Assembly (NCBI GenBank): GCA_945861635.1
Contig: CAMAWH010000021.1
Span: 1-64,000 of the forward strand
Origin: Klebsiella pneumoniae
Lineage (GTDB): Bacteria > Myxococcota_A > UBA796 > SXON01
Direction of reading: 5' to 3'
Length of the DNA: 64,000 bases
Position 1 is the first letter of the stretch. Every line of letters begins with the position of its first letter. The position numbers and the translations under genes are program-made. The notes under the pieces were generated by a model. The model had not been told where the DNA came from, did not search any database, and saw nothing but the letters and a program-made list of their open reading frames with translations. This document shows, in pieces, positions 50,045 to 58,964 of the stretch.

Positions 50045-52455
50045 TTCGACCGCATCACGACGATGGTGCTCCCCGGCACGGTGTAGGTGCCGGCCATCGT
50101 TTCCGGTGCGTCGAGGGAGATATTGCCGGACGCATGCGGATCGAGCGCGGCGCCGTCCAGATATTCGGCGGTATCGAAATACGCTTGGGTGTCGAGCAGA
50201 CGCTGCCAGACTGTATTGGATGGCAGCGTGTACGTGACGTCACCGCGCTCCATGTTCAGGAGCACGACCACGTCCGGCTTCCCGAACGAGCCGTCATCCT
50301 GCCAGTGAATCATCAGGTGCCGACTCGACCAGTCCGGGTCACCCGAATTACCCTCGTTTCGCCATGACATTGGCATTCCTCCGCCGTACTCATCCGGAGA
50401 AAAAGCATAGAGCGTCTCCCGCCGCATGCGCACGACCTGAGCGACGAAGTCGTGCATCCGCCAGCGCTCGTCACGCCCCTGCCACTCGCCCCACCGGAAC
50501 CAGTTCCACTCGTTATCGGCGGTCGTGGAATAGGCGTTGTTGTTGCCGTATTGGGTGCGCACCCACTCGTCGCCGCCGAGGATCATCGGCGTACCTCCAC
50601 CGATCATCATCCCGACGAAGAAATCTCGCATGAGTTGGCGCTTGAAATCTTCTGCGTCCACTCCCCAGTCGCGGCTGCGATTGTTGTTTTCCCCGCTGTC
50701 GGTGTCACACCAGACGGAAAAGGGATCGGTGCAGCAGGTTGGATTGAGCGGCCCGCATTCATTTTGTTTGCTGTCGTAGGACAGCAGATCGTACATCGTG
50801 AAGCCGTCGTGGCAGGTGACGAAATTCACGCTGTGATGCGGCTTTCGGCCATTCCAGCCGTACCTCGCCTCACTGCCGGTGATGACGCTGCCGCCATCCA
50901 ACCCATTTTCGGCCGCGTTGAGTGCCCACCCGTCGTCGTTCGCTATCGCCCGCCACCAGTCTCGGAAACTGGCGTTCCATTCTCCCCAAGCGGTGCCGTC
51001 TTTTGTGGACGCCGCCGGAAATCCACCGATGGCGTTGTAGCTGCCGCCCGCCGTCCACGGCTCCGCGATGATTCGCGTATTGCCCGCCTGAAGGATCGGG
51101 TCATCGATGATGTCTTGCAGGACCGTGTTCACCGGGTCATCCCAGTTGTTGTAGTCCCCATCTTTTTCGCCAAGAATGCCTGCGAGATCGAACCGGAACC
51201 CATCGACGTGGAGTTCCTCCACCATATAATGGAGCGAGTCGAGAATCATTCGCCGCGTCGGGGTGTAGTTTGGACGCGTTTCATTTCCGACGCCGGTATT
51301 GTTCCAATATCCCTGGGCATCGGTGGAGAGAGCGTAAAAGGCGGAATTGTCGAGTCCGCGCCAACTGTAGATGGTGGCGGCTTCCGCAGTATCGAGGTTG
51401 TACGCCTCGGTCATGCCCGAGGAATCCGGGAGGTAGTCATCCGTGTACACCTTGTCTCGCCAGAGTCCGCCTTCTCCCGTGTGGTTGTACACGACGTCTA
51501 CGATGACTTCGACGCCTTGCGCATGGATGGCTTCCACCATCCCCTTGAATTCATCGATGACCGCTTCGGGTTCACCATCGATCGTATAATCGGCGCTATA
51601 GGATAATTCGGGCGCGAAAAAGTTGACGTTGTTGTAACCCCAGTATCCACCATCCACCGGCTTTTCGTGGATGGGCATGAATTCGACGCCGGTGACGCCC
51701 AACTCGGAGAAATACGCAGCCATTTCACCCACTCCACGGAAGGAGCCCGGGTGATCGACACCGTCCTTGCCGTTGGCGGTGAGTCCCTTCGGATGCGCCT
51801 CGTATAAAATCAGGTCATTCCAGGCGTGGACGCCGTCCAAGGCGCGCTGGGTCGTCCACGCGTCCTCCCCATCGCCCCAGGTGTAGGTAGACTGGACGAC
51901 CACGCTTTTCGCGGCTGCACCCCACGTACATTGCGTCCGCCGACTCTCTCCCGAACCCGCGCTCCCCGCAGACCAATCGTGATCCCGCGTGAGCGCGCGG
52001 CTCCATGGATCGGTCAGTAGTTTATTGGGATTGAAACGATTTCCCGTGGCGTCGACATCCTCATGAAACCCATCCTGACCGCCGCAATACCAATCCCCCG
52101 AATACTCCCAGTTGGGACCCCAGGCGACGTATCCGTACCGTTGACCAACGCCGACGCCTTCGACGTACAAATTCCGAACGTCGCCAAACCGCGACATTTC
52201 CCATCGGTGGATCGGTTGGTCACTATCGGCGTCATCGAACAACAGGAGATCGACGCGATCGGCCGATGCCGAGTACACCCCAAAATTAACACCGCGATCA
52301 ATGAGCGTCGGGCCAAGATTTTCCAGCGCTGCAACCTCCGCTTCGGAGAGACTGGGGGCGATGGCCTCCGTGTGGTACAGGCGCGTGTACGGCTCCGCTT
52401 CGCAGGCGAGGCTGCCGGTCACAAGTGCGAGCAGAAGGCGACGGCCGGCGCGCAT
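50041..52455 (-). CDS. GH13 isoamylase/glycogen-debranching-type lipoprotein
   Basis: 804 residues from ATG at 52455 (an upstream start at 52512 would delay the signal). Lipobox SLAC near residue 17. A CBM48-like N-terminal domain (GVNFGVYSASADRVDLLLFD) leads to the barrel with YEAHPKGLTANG, DVVYNHTGEGG, the nucleophile motif DGFRFDLAGILG, acid/base RIIAEPWTAGG and VTCHDGFTMYDL. These are features of isoamylases and GlgX-type debranching enzymes, which cut alpha-1,6 branches. Several Cys (CGPLNPTCC) suggest export. It would release linear chains for the amylases nearby. Confidence 0.92.
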   Translation of the reverse strand: MRAGRRLLLALVTGSLACEAEPYTRLYHTEAIAPSLSEAEVAALENLGPTLIDRGVNFGVYSASADRVDLLLFDDADSDQPIHRWEMSRFGDVRNLYVEGVGVGQRYGYVAWGPNWEYSGDWYCGGQDGFHEDVDATGNRFNPNKLLTDPWSRALTRDHDWSAGSAGSGESRRTQCTWGAAAKSVVVQSTYTWGDGEDAWTTQRALDGVHAWNDLILYEAHPKGLTANGKDGVDHPGSFRGVGEMAAYFSELGVTGVEFMPIHEKPVDGGYWGYNNVNFFAPELSYSADYTIDGEPEAVIDEFKGMVEAIHAQGVEVIVDVVYNHTGEGGLWRDKVYTDDYLPDSSGMTEAYNLDTAEAATIYSWRGLDNSAFYALSTDAQGYWNNTGVGNETRPNYTPTRRMILDSLHYMVEELHVDGFRFDLAGILGEKDGDYNNWDDPVNTVLQDIIDDPILQAGNTRIIAEPWTAGGSYNAIGGFPAASTKDGTAWGEWNASFRDWWRAIANDDGWALNAAENGLDGGSVITGSEARYGWNGRKPHHSVNFVTCHDGFTMYDLLSYDSKQNECGPLNPTCCTDPFSVWCDTDSGENNNRSRDWGVDAEDFKRQLMRDFFVGMMIGGGTPMILGGDEWVRTQYGNNNAYSTTADNEWNWFRWGEWQGRDERWRMHDFVAQVVRMRRETLYAFSPDEYGGGMPMSWRNEGNSGDPDWSSRHLMIHWQDDGSFGKPDVVVLLNMERGDVTYTLPSNTVWQRLLDTQAYFDTAEYLDGAALDPHASGNISLDAPETMAGTYTVPGSTIVVMRSK

Positions 52456-52462
52456 CACGGCA

Positions 52463-54076
52463 TCATAGCCCGGTCCAGACCCCGACCTCGACGACCCGCA
52501 CCGTGCGCTCATTGTCGTTCCACACCCGCGTCAATCCGGCCGCTTCGACGGTCATAATCGCCGCCGCCCGAGTGGTTGCGTCGTCTCCACCGATGATGAC
52601 GAGCACCGAGCGCCCTTGTGCGCGAACACCGGCGATCGTCGCCGCTAACGTGGGTTTGTTGTCTCCCCGCCGCGGGGACACATCATCGATGTGCGAGCCC
52701 GGCGGGAGTTCGACGCCTTCGACTCCGGTTCGGAGGCCGTTCACCGCTTCGCCGGCATCGTGGAGAATCACTCCGACCGGTTTACCGTTGCCGGTGAGTC
52801 GTTCGACCGCCCGCCACGTGCGATCGCCGATGGTGTGGAACGCCATGGCGACCCGCGGATCCGGCGCGATCGGAGCACGGAGGTGAAACAGCGTGTCTCG
52901 GGCGCTTGCGATGCCAGCGTGAGAATTCGCCGACGCGCCCGCGGTTTGGGGAGCGGGCGGTTTGCCCCGAAAGAAACCATGCGACATCCCTTCGAAGCGC
53001 ATTGCGAGAAGGACCGCGAGCGCGCGCAGGAGGGCCACCGGGGCGAGACGCGTCCAGGAGGCAAGAGCCGCCCGCGGGTCGATCAGCGCGATGGCGGGGG
53101 CGAGCAGCGGAAATCCGCACGCAAGGTAGCGAAGGCTTCGGTACGGGGCGAGCGTGAGGGTGACCGTTCCGGCGGCGAACGCGAGCAGGCAGATCAGGGT
53201 GAATGCGTCCTTTCGCTGGGCGGCGCGCCCGGCGCCGATCGCAGCGAGCGCCGACATGGCGAGGCCAAGCGCCGTCAGGCTCGACGCCGGGTACCAAGGC
53301 CAACTCTCCGCGGGTCCGACCGGCTCCCCGTCGAAGATTCCGGAGACATTTTGGGTCAGAAACTGGGCAATTCGTTTATGTTCAAACCAGTACCACGGTC
53401 CGGCCAACGCCAGCGCTATTCCGCATGCGACGGCCAGGCCGAGGATCGCGCGCGCGCGCTGCGGACCGACGGCGAGGTGGTACGTCGCCGCGACAATCAG
53501 CGCCGGCCCGGCGAAGAATGCAAAACTCCATTTGGAGAGAAGTCCCAATCCCAGGGCCGTTCCGAGCGCGATAATGGCCCCGAATTTTCGGAAACCGTCA
53601 CTTGCTGCGTATGCTGCCATCGTCGTAAGGAGAAACGCGGCGACGGCGACTTCCGTGTAGAAGGTGCCTCTCTCCCCGGCGTGGTACCAGAGCGTCGGCG
53701 CAAGGACGGTTGCGACGACTGCGCCGGCCCTATCCCCGGACCGAGCCGCACCGAACCAGGTGGACGCGGCGAGTAAAAAGACAAAAGGCAGCAGAGAGAA
53801 TCCAGCGGTGTCGTAGTGGTGATTGCCGAGTAGGGAATACGCGAGCACTCCCGCCAGCGGAACGAGCGGCGGGTACGGGGAGGCCGGCGTGCACGCGGAG
53901 ATCGCGGTCCAGAACCCGTCGTCCAGCCGTGCTCCGAGGCACACGCTCATGCGATAGACCTCGACGTCATCCCCTGCGGCCGGTGCATGGTCGAACGCCA
54001 ACCATCGCCACTGGAGGGCGGTGACGAGGCCGACCGCGAGGATGCCGGGTAGCCACGCCGTCAGGCGTCGGTTCAC
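52463..54076 (-). CDS. Multi-pass membrane glycosyltransferase (GT39/GT83-like)
   Basis: 537 residues; GTG at 54076 overlaps the stop of the TPR gene. About ten hydrophobic segments cover residues ~8-370. The first outer loop has the acidic pattern AGDDVEVYRM, resembling the catalytic Asp of PMT/ArnT enzymes, and YHAGERGTFYTEVAVAAF is the usual segment for this group. A soluble C-terminal part follows (~380-537). It would transfer a sugar from a polyprenyl-phosphate carrier to a protein or lipid outside. Upstream of the amylase operon and seven bases from it. Confidence 0.8.
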   Translation of the reverse strand: MNRRLTAWLPGILAVGLVTALQWRWLAFDHAPAAGDDVEVYRMSVCLGARLDDGFWTAISACTPASPYPPLVPLAGVLAYSLLGNHHYDTAGFSLLPFVFLLAASTWFGAARSGDRAGAVVATVLAPTLWYHAGERGTFYTEVAVAAFLLTTMAAYAASDGFRKFGAIIALGTALGLGLLSKWSFAFFAGPALIVAATYHLAVGPQRARAILGLAVACGIALALAGPWYWFEHKRIAQFLTQNVSGIFDGEPVGPAESWPWYPASSLTALGLAMSALAAIGAGRAAQRKDAFTLICLLAFAAGTVTLTLAPYRSLRYLACGFPLLAPAIALIDPRAALASWTRLAPVALLRALAVLLAMRFEGMSHGFFRGKPPAPQTAGASANSHAGIASARDTLFHLRAPIAPDPRVAMAFHTIGDRTWRAVERLTGNGKPVGVILHDAGEAVNGLRTGVEGVELPPGSHIDDVSPRRGDNKPTLAATIAGVRAQGRSVLVIIGGDDATTRAAAIMTVEAAGLTRVWNDNERTVRVVEVGVWTGL

Positions 54077-54705
54077 CGCATGGCCTCCTTGATCCGCCGC
54101 TCCAATGCGCAGCTTTCCTCGGACCCGAGCGCGCACCCGCGTTTTGCGTCGAGGAGCGCCTGCTCGCGTTCTCCCATGTGAAAGCGCACATTCGCGCGGT
54201 CACGCCAAGCCTTGGTGTTTTCGGGTGCAATGTCGAGGAGGTGGTCCAGCGTCCGCACCGCCGCGCGATCATCCCCGCCGTGCGCGTACACCCACGCCAA
54301 CGTGTCCAGCGCCTCCGTGTTGTTGGGCTCCACCTTCAACACCATTTCGAGGTCTTCCGTGGCGCGTTCGTCCCGACCGAGATGCGCAAACGCGCGACCC
54401 CGGCCGAGCCGGGCCTTTGCGCTGTCCGGCTGGTCGTCGAGCACGGCGTCGAACGCGTCGAGCGCACCATCCCAATCCTCCGCCGCGTAGCGATCCTCTC
54501 CCTGTTTCATCCGCTCTTCCGTTTGATCGACATCCGCCTTCTTCTCTGCTTCAACAACAGCAATTTCCTGAACCTTCCGGGCCTCCGCCTTTGCTCTCTC
54601 CTGAGTTGCGTACCACCACCATCCGCCACCAAGCGCCGCGCCCGCGCACGCGAGCCCAAACAGCAGAACGACAACGGCGACAATCTTCCACATCGCGGCA
54701 AGCAT
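54073..54705 (-). CDS. Membrane-anchored TPR protein
   Basis: 210 residues, ATG at 54705 (or 54693). One N-terminal membrane helix (IVAVVVLLFGLACAGAALGG, about 7-26) is followed by a charged coiled coil and three or four TPR-like units (GEDRYAAEDWDGALDAFD, RLGRGRAFAHLGRDERATED, DTLAWVYAHGGDDRAAVR). Such proteins hold complexes together at the membrane. It is the first gene of the alpha-glucan run on this strand and divergent from the FIST gene. Confidence 0.8.
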   Translation of the reverse strand: MLAAMWKIVAVVVLLFGLACAGAALGGGWWWYATQERAKAEARKVQEIAVVEAEKKADVDQTEERMKQGEDRYAAEDWDGALDAFDAVLDDQPDSAKARLGRGRAFAHLGRDERATEDLEMVLKVEPNNTEALDTLAWVYAHGGDDRAAVRTLDHLLDIAPENTKAWRDRANVRFHMGEREQALLDAKRGCALGSEESCALERRIKEAMR

Positions 54706-54746
54706 ATCGCTGTCGGGCCGAGCACGTCGATGCGCGTTCCGGTAGC

Positions 54747-55892
54747 ATGCGAGGCGTGAAGTGGACCGCGCACGTTGAGACGGGGGCTGAGACGGCCGCT
54801 GTCGTGGACGCCACGCTTGCCGTCGTCGGAACGGATGCCGCAAACGCCGTATTTGTTTTTGCGACCCCGACGATCGATGCGAGTTGGCTGGATCGACGTA
54901 TCGCGGATGCATTCGGCGACGCCGCAATCATCGGGTGTTCCGGGGGTGGGGTGATTGGCGGTGCGCGGGAGGCGGAGCGGGCTGGAACGGCCATTGCCAT
55001 TGCGGTTTTACGAGACGCGGTGGTCGACGCGCGTACCTTTCCCGTGGGTCCCGGAACGAGCCCCGAAACGATGGTCGCCCGCTTGGATGTGGACCCCGAG
55101 ACGGACCCGGCATTTGTCCTGCTTGCGGAGCCTTTCACGTGCGATGTCTCTGGAATGATCAGCGCGTTGGACCGGCGGTACCCGCGTGCGGTGAAGGTCG
55201 GCGGCGTCGCGAGCGGCGCGGCGGAACCGGGCGCGCACATATTGGTGCGCCGCGGACCTCACATGGTGGGCGGAGCACTTCTTCTGGCGATCACGGGAGA
55301 TGTCGGGATCACGCCGGTGGTGGCGCAGGGCGCGCGGCCGATCGGGCCGCCGCTGCGGGTGTCACGAGCGTCCCGAAACGCAGTTTTACAGCTCGACGGG
55401 CGCGCGGCCGTCGCGGTGCTGGAGGGGGTACTCGCCGACCTTTCCCGGGGTGACCTCGATCGATTTCGTCGAGGGCCGCTCATCGGACTTTCGACGGAAC
55501 CTACTCCGCGCGCTGGGGACTATCTGGTGCGAAATCTGGTGGGCATGGATCGGGCGCTCGGGGCATTTTCAGTAGGAGGAAGCGTGGATACGGGCATGAC
55601 GGTTCAGTTTCATGTGCGAGATGCAACGGCCGCGAGTCAGGATTTGCGCGATCAGTTGGCCCGGCGGAGCGATGTCGCCCCCGGCGGCGCATTATTATTT
55701 TCCTGCCTTGGACGTGGGGCTGGATTTTTCGGTCAGGCAAACCACGATACGTCGCTCATTCGGGCCGCGTTCGCGGAGATTGACGTGGCGGGTTTCTTTT
55801 GCAACGGGGAAATCGGACCGGTGCGTGGTCGAACGTCGTTGCATGGATACACCACGTCGATTGGGCTCATTACCGAGCGGACGTGGGATTGA
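54747..55892 (+). CDS. FIST-domain sensory protein
   Basis: 381 residues from ATG at 54747. The N half has FIST_N features (AIIGCSGGGVIGG, FVLLAEPFTCDVSGMISAL, AVKVGGVASGAAEPG) and the C half FIST_C (ALLFSCLGRGAGFFG, GFFCNGEIGPVRGRTSLHGY). FIST domains are predicted to bind small ligands and are often attached to signalling modules; here the protein stands alone, without a transmitter domain or membrane helix. It may pass its signal to a separate partner. Divergent from the TPR gene, 41 bases away. Confidence 0.88.
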   Translation: MRGVKWTAHVETGAETAAVVDATLAVVGTDAANAVFVFATPTIDASWLDRRIADAFGDAAIIGCSGGGVIGGAREAERAGTAIAIAVLRDAVVDARTFPVGPGTSPETMVARLDVDPETDPAFVLLAEPFTCDVSGMISALDRRYPRAVKVGGVASGAAEPGAHILVRRGPHMVGGALLLAITGDVGITPVVAQGARPIGPPLRVSRASRNAVLQLDGRAAVAVLEGVLADLSRGDLDRFRRGPLIGLSTEPTPRAGDYLVRNLVGMDRALGAFSVGGSVDTGMTVQFHVRDATAASQDLRDQLARRSDVAPGGALLFSCLGRGAGFFGQANHDTSLIRAAFAEIDVAGFFCNGEIGPVRGRTSLHGYTTSIGLITERTWD

Positions 55893-55917
55893 GTAACCTG
55901 AGTTAACGCCGGGGATT

Positions 55918-55993
55918 TGGCGCCTCCGCCGCGAATCGAACGCGGGACCAGCGGATTAGAAAGCCGCTGCTCTATCCTCTGAGCTACGGAGGC
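55918..55993 (-). tRNA. tRNA-Arg (TCT)
   Basis: 76 bases on the minus strand: acceptor GCCTCCG/CGGAGGC, D-stem GCTC/GAGC, anticodon arm GCGGC/TCCGC with loop TTTCTAA (anticodon TCT; the last stem pair is C-T mismatched), T-stem CCGCG/CGCGG, discriminator G and encoded CCA. It lies 25 bases after the convergent FIST gene. Confidence 0.93.
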
Positions 55994-56009
55994 AACGGAC
56001 CCAGTCTAA

Positions 56010-56717
56010 TCACATCGCAATCGCCCGGACGAGGAGCCGGTCGCACCCCTCCCTCAGCGGTTCCTCGCGATGGTTTCCCCATAGCGCGTCCGCGTAGAAT
56101 CCTGTGCTTTCGAGAAGCCATTCGATCTCGCGCGGAAAGATCAGGCGCAAAGGCAGGCGGGAGGTGCCGATTCGTTCACCCTCCGAGTAGAATCGGTCAA
56201 TCAGGTCCAAGCGACCTTCGATGGGGCGGCGGAAAACCTCGCGGGTTCTCTGCACCTTCCGCCCGTCCACGAGCCCTTCCCACGCCGGCGCTTCGCGCGA
56301 ATGGGCGGTTCCAAGCAGCGAAAAGTCGGGCATCGGTAGGTCGATCGTCAGCGGCGCACCCTCTGAGAGCGCCCCGCGGACTGCGCGCAAACACTCGAAT
56401 TGTTGGTCGCGCCCGTGCAGAAAGGCAAACGCCGCGTTGGGTGCGATCACTTCCGCGAACGCACCGAGGCGAAAATTCGTCATGTCGCCCAACACGTACG
56501 TCGCCGTGCCGAAGGTCCGGGCGAGCATCGCCGCGGATCGGTCGAGGCCCGTCACTGGGCGGGTGGCCTCCAGCCCTCGACAAACGCGCCCGGTGCCACA
56601 TCCGAGTACAAGCAGTGCCCCGGCGACTCCCCGGCGCGAATACCCCGCAATATCGGCGTCCGCTCCGGCGAATTCCGCATCATAGAGGGCGGCGATATCG
56701 ACGTACGGGTCGTCCAC
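56010..56717 (-). CDS. SAM-dependent methyltransferase
   Basis: 235 residues from a GTG at 56717. The class I fold is seen by motif I LLVLGCGTGRVCRGL (about residues 35-49), acidic end of strand 2 GLDRSAAMLA and LGDMTNFRLGAF. The C-terminal beta part resembles small-molecule methyltransferases. Substrate is unknown. It is divergent from the AgmX-like gene with 54 bases between them, and may share the region before tRNA-Arg only by position. Confidence 0.85.
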   Translation of the reverse strand: MDDPYVDIAALYDAEFAGADADIAGYSRRGVAGALLVLGCGTGRVCRGLEATRPVTGLDRSAAMLARTFGTATYVLGDMTNFRLGAFAEVIAPNAAFAFLHGRDQQFECLRAVRGALSEGAPLTIDLPMPDFSLLGTAHSREAPAWEGLVDGRKVQRTREVFRRPIEGRLDLIDRFYSEGERIGTSRLPLRLIFPREIEWLLESTGFYADALWGNHREEPLREGCDRLLVRAIAM

Positions 56718-56771
56718 GCCACGGCGTAACCCTCACAAACGGAGTAGCATGGCGGCACCTGCGAGGTTGAG

Positions 56772-57305
56772 ATGATGTGGCGAATGGCCGTTGCCGTATG
56801 GATGCTGCCTGCCTTTGCGATCGCTGGGGAGCAGGCGGCGCCTGCCCCGAACGAGCCGACCACGGCCGATGGATCGGCGGCGGCGGTGCCTGCGGTGCCT
56901 GCGGTGCCTGCGGTGCCTGCGGTGCCTGTGCCTGCGGTGCCGGCGGTGCCTGCGGTGCCTGCGGTGCCTGTCGCCGAGGAGGAGGCTGCCGCGGATATGG
57001 ACACCGACGATATCGACGCCGGTGCCGGGGAGTTGAGCGCGCATGCCATCAGCGAGGTGCTCCGGAAGGGGCAATGGGCCGTTTCCGATTGTCTGACCCA
57101 CAACGCGGTTTCTGGGCAGGCCGGTCGGCTGGTGGTGGAGTTTGAGATTGGCCTCGACGGACGGGTGATCCGGGCCGGCGCCAAGGAATCGAACCTTAAA
57201 AATCCGATGCTTCAGACCTGTCTACTGACGGCCATTCGCCGCTACCGGTTTCCGGCCCCGTTCGGTGGCACCGTGATCACGACACATCCTTTTGTGTTTC
57301 AGTAG
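56772..57305 (+). CDS. AgmX/PglI C-terminal domain protein with Val-Pro-Ala repeat
   Basis: 177 residues. A signal peptide ends near AIAGEQAAP. Residues ~39-67 consist of Val-Pro-Ala repeats. The C-terminal ~80 residues (GQWAVSDCLTHN, RLVVEFEIGLDGRV, PMLQTCLLTAIRRYRFPAP) match the AgmX/PglI C-terminal domain of myxobacteria, which contains two Cys and resembles a TonB-like end. Known examples belong to gliding and other envelope machines that link to peptidoglycan or other complexes. The Cys pair probably forms a disulfide in the periplasm. It may span the periplasm through the rigid repeat. Confidence 0.82.
   Translation: MMWRMAVAVWMLPAFAIAGEQAAPAPNEPTTADGSAAAVPAVPAVPAVPAVPVPAVPAVPAVPAVPVAEEEAAADMDTDDIDAGAGELSAHAISEVLRKGQWAVSDCLTHNAVSGQAGRLVVEFEIGLDGRVIRAGAKESNLKNPMLQTCLLTAIRRYRFPAPFGGTVITTHPFVFQ
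56883..56970 (+). repeat. 9-base tandem repeat coding Val-Pro-Ala
   Basis: About ten copies of GCGGTGCCT with one 6-base interruption near the middle and one GCGGTGCCG variant. It lies inside the AgmX-like gene, in frame, so copy-number changes would lengthen or shorten the rigid linker without frameshift. Confidence 0.9.
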
Positions 57306-57308
57306 CCG

Positions 57309-58022
57309 GTGACGGCCCTGGAGTTGGCCGCCGTGTGGGCTGCGGTCTCGGCGGCCGTCAACAAGGACGCCTATTTTGCACCGCCCAAGCTGCCCGCTCC
57401 GGTCTGGACGGAGGTGGCGTCCGGTCGGATCGCGCGGCTCGGTGACACGGCAGCATCGGGGAGGGTCGTCGCCGTGGGGGTCATCCACGCGTCGAGGCCA
57501 GCCGTGTGGCTGGCCCTCACGGATGACCACCTTTCCGACAACGTCGATAGCCTGACGGAAGTTGCGCTGAGGGGGGCGTGGTCCAGTCCAAAGACTCTCT
57601 ATCAACGGCTCGATCTTCCCTGGCCTGTCACCGACCGACATTGGGTCATCGACCTCCGAAACAACGCCACTCTCGCCGCCGCTGGGGTCTGGGAACGCGC
57701 TTGGACACTCGATCGTGCCGCGCTGCTCACGGCGCGTGAACACACGGACATCGCCGGCTTCGACGCCGCCGCCGCCATCGCCACCAACGACGGCAGTTGG
57801 CTGCTCGTGTCCATCGATACACATGATACATTGGCGGTGTATCAGGCGCGCGTCCAACTCGGGGGAGCGCTCCCGGACGGTGCGGTGGACGCGTTTACAC
57901 GCGGTCAGGTCGATGGGCTCTATTCTGGCATTCGCAAGGGAGCCGAATCATTAACCAAGCGCTACGGAGCCGGATGCAGACCGCAACCAGCGCCGGACGG
58001 CTCGCCAATTCCCTGTTTCTGA
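57309..58022 (+). CDS. START-like lipid-binding-fold protein
   Basis: 237 residues from a GTG 3 bases after the previous stop. After a possible signal (TALELAAVWAAVSAAV) the sequence has LDLPWPVTDRHWVIDLRNN (about 98-116) and ERAWTL followed by TDIAGFDAAAAI, and a late QVDGLYSGIRKG helix: the pattern of START/SRPBCC proteins, in which a long C-terminal helix closes a lipid pocket. It could carry a hydrophobic ligand in the periplasm or at the membrane. The ligand is unknown. Likely co-expressed with the AgmX-like gene. Confidence 0.68.
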   Translation: MTALELAAVWAAVSAAVNKDAYFAPPKLPAPVWTEVASGRIARLGDTAASGRVVAVGVIHASRPAVWLALTDDHLSDNVDSLTEVALRGAWSSPKTLYQRLDLPWPVTDRHWVIDLRNNATLAAAGVWERAWTLDRAALLTAREHTDIAGFDAAAAIATNDGSWLLVSIDTHDTLAVYQARVQLGGALPDGAVDAFTRGQVDGLYSGIRKGAESLTKRYGAGCRPQPAPDGSPIPCF

Positions 58023-58053
58023 GCCATCGTTGCCACGGGGGTCCGCCGGCGTT

Positions 58054-58896
58054 CTACTTCCCACGCATCGCGGAGAATACGGCCTTGATAGTATCGCGTG
58101 GATGGTCGGTGTATCGGCTGAACTCCTGACCCGATTTCAGCCATTCTCCACCGTCAATAACGACACATTCTCCTGTGACGTAGGCCGCCATCGGCGACAT
58201 GAGGTAGGCCGCCAGGTCCGCGAGCTCCTGCGGCTCCCCGAACCGACCCAGTGGAACACCCTTTTTGGCTTCCTCTTCGATGCCGCCCGCCATCAGCCGG
58301 CTGAACGCACCTTCCGTGGGGAACGGCCCCGGCGCGATTGCGTTGTTGCGAATCCCGTAGGTGGCCCATTCCACGGCGAGGGAGCGGACCATTGCAAGTA
58401 CGCCCGCCTTTGCCGCCGCGCTGGGGAGGACGAAAGCGGAGCCCAACCACGCATACGTTGTCACGATGGAGAGCATGCTACCGCGTGTCCCACGGGCGAT
58501 AAAACGGCGCCCGACATCGCTCATGCAATGGAACGTGCCGTGGAGAACGATGCGCACGACAGCGTCGAACGCGTTGGCGGACAGGTCCTCACTGGCGGCG
58601 AGAAAGTTACCCGCGGCGTTGTTCACCAACCCCGTGAGTTCACCTATTTCTTGTTCGATAGAATCGATCGCTGCGGTCACTTGTGCGGGGTCACGCACGT
58701 CTGCGCACGCGTAGGCGGCTACGCCGCCGGCGGTTCGAATCAGCGCAACAGTTTCCGCGAGCGGCTCACTACGCCGCCCGAGTACGCCGACCCGTGCGCC
58801 GAGTGCCGCGAAATGGATGGCCATCGCGCGGCCAAGCCCGGTGCCGCCCCCGGTGATGAGGATGGTCTCCGTTTTAAGGTGGTCAGCGGTAAACAT
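58054..58896 (-). CDS. SDR family 2,4-dienoyl-CoA reductase (DECR type)
   Basis: 280 residues. NADPH-binding TGGGTGLGRAMA at about residues 15-26, NNAAGNF, and PSAAAKAGVLAMVRSL with IAPGPFPTEGAFSRL. The usual SDR Tyr of YxxxK is Ser, but the Lys is kept; this is exactly how mitochondrial/peroxisomal DECR enzymes look, so the protein is probably active by the DECR mechanism rather than dead. It would reduce 2,4-dienoyl-CoA during beta-oxidation of unsaturated fatty acids. No other beta-oxidation gene is adjacent. Convergent with the START-like gene. Confidence 0.88.
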   Translation of the reverse strand: MFTADHLKTETILITGGGTGLGRAMAIHFAALGARVGVLGRRSEPLAETVALIRTAGGVAAYACADVRDPAQVTAAIDSIEQEIGELTGLVNNAAGNFLAASEDLSANAFDAVVRIVLHGTFHCMSDVGRRFIARGTRGSMLSIVTTYAWLGSAFVLPSAAAKAGVLAMVRSLAVEWATYGIRNNAIAPGPFPTEGAFSRLMAGGIEEEAKKGVPLGRFGEPQELADLAAYLMSPMAAYVTGECVVIDGGEWLKSGQEFSRYTDHPRDTIKAVFSAMRGK

Positions 58897-58964
58897 GCGG
58901 CTCCCGTTGGGGCGCGGCTAACCGATACGGCGCACGTGCGATACGATGAGCGTCCGGAGGGTTT

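Noticed and set aside
56883..56970. Short direct repeats as a CRISPR array
   Set aside because: The units are 9 bases, contiguous and without spacers, and they encode an in-frame Val-Pro-Ala linker.
58054..58896. Inactive SDR because the YxxxK Tyr is missing
   Set aside because: DECR-type reductases naturally lack this Tyr and keep the Lys; the surrounding sequence fits them.
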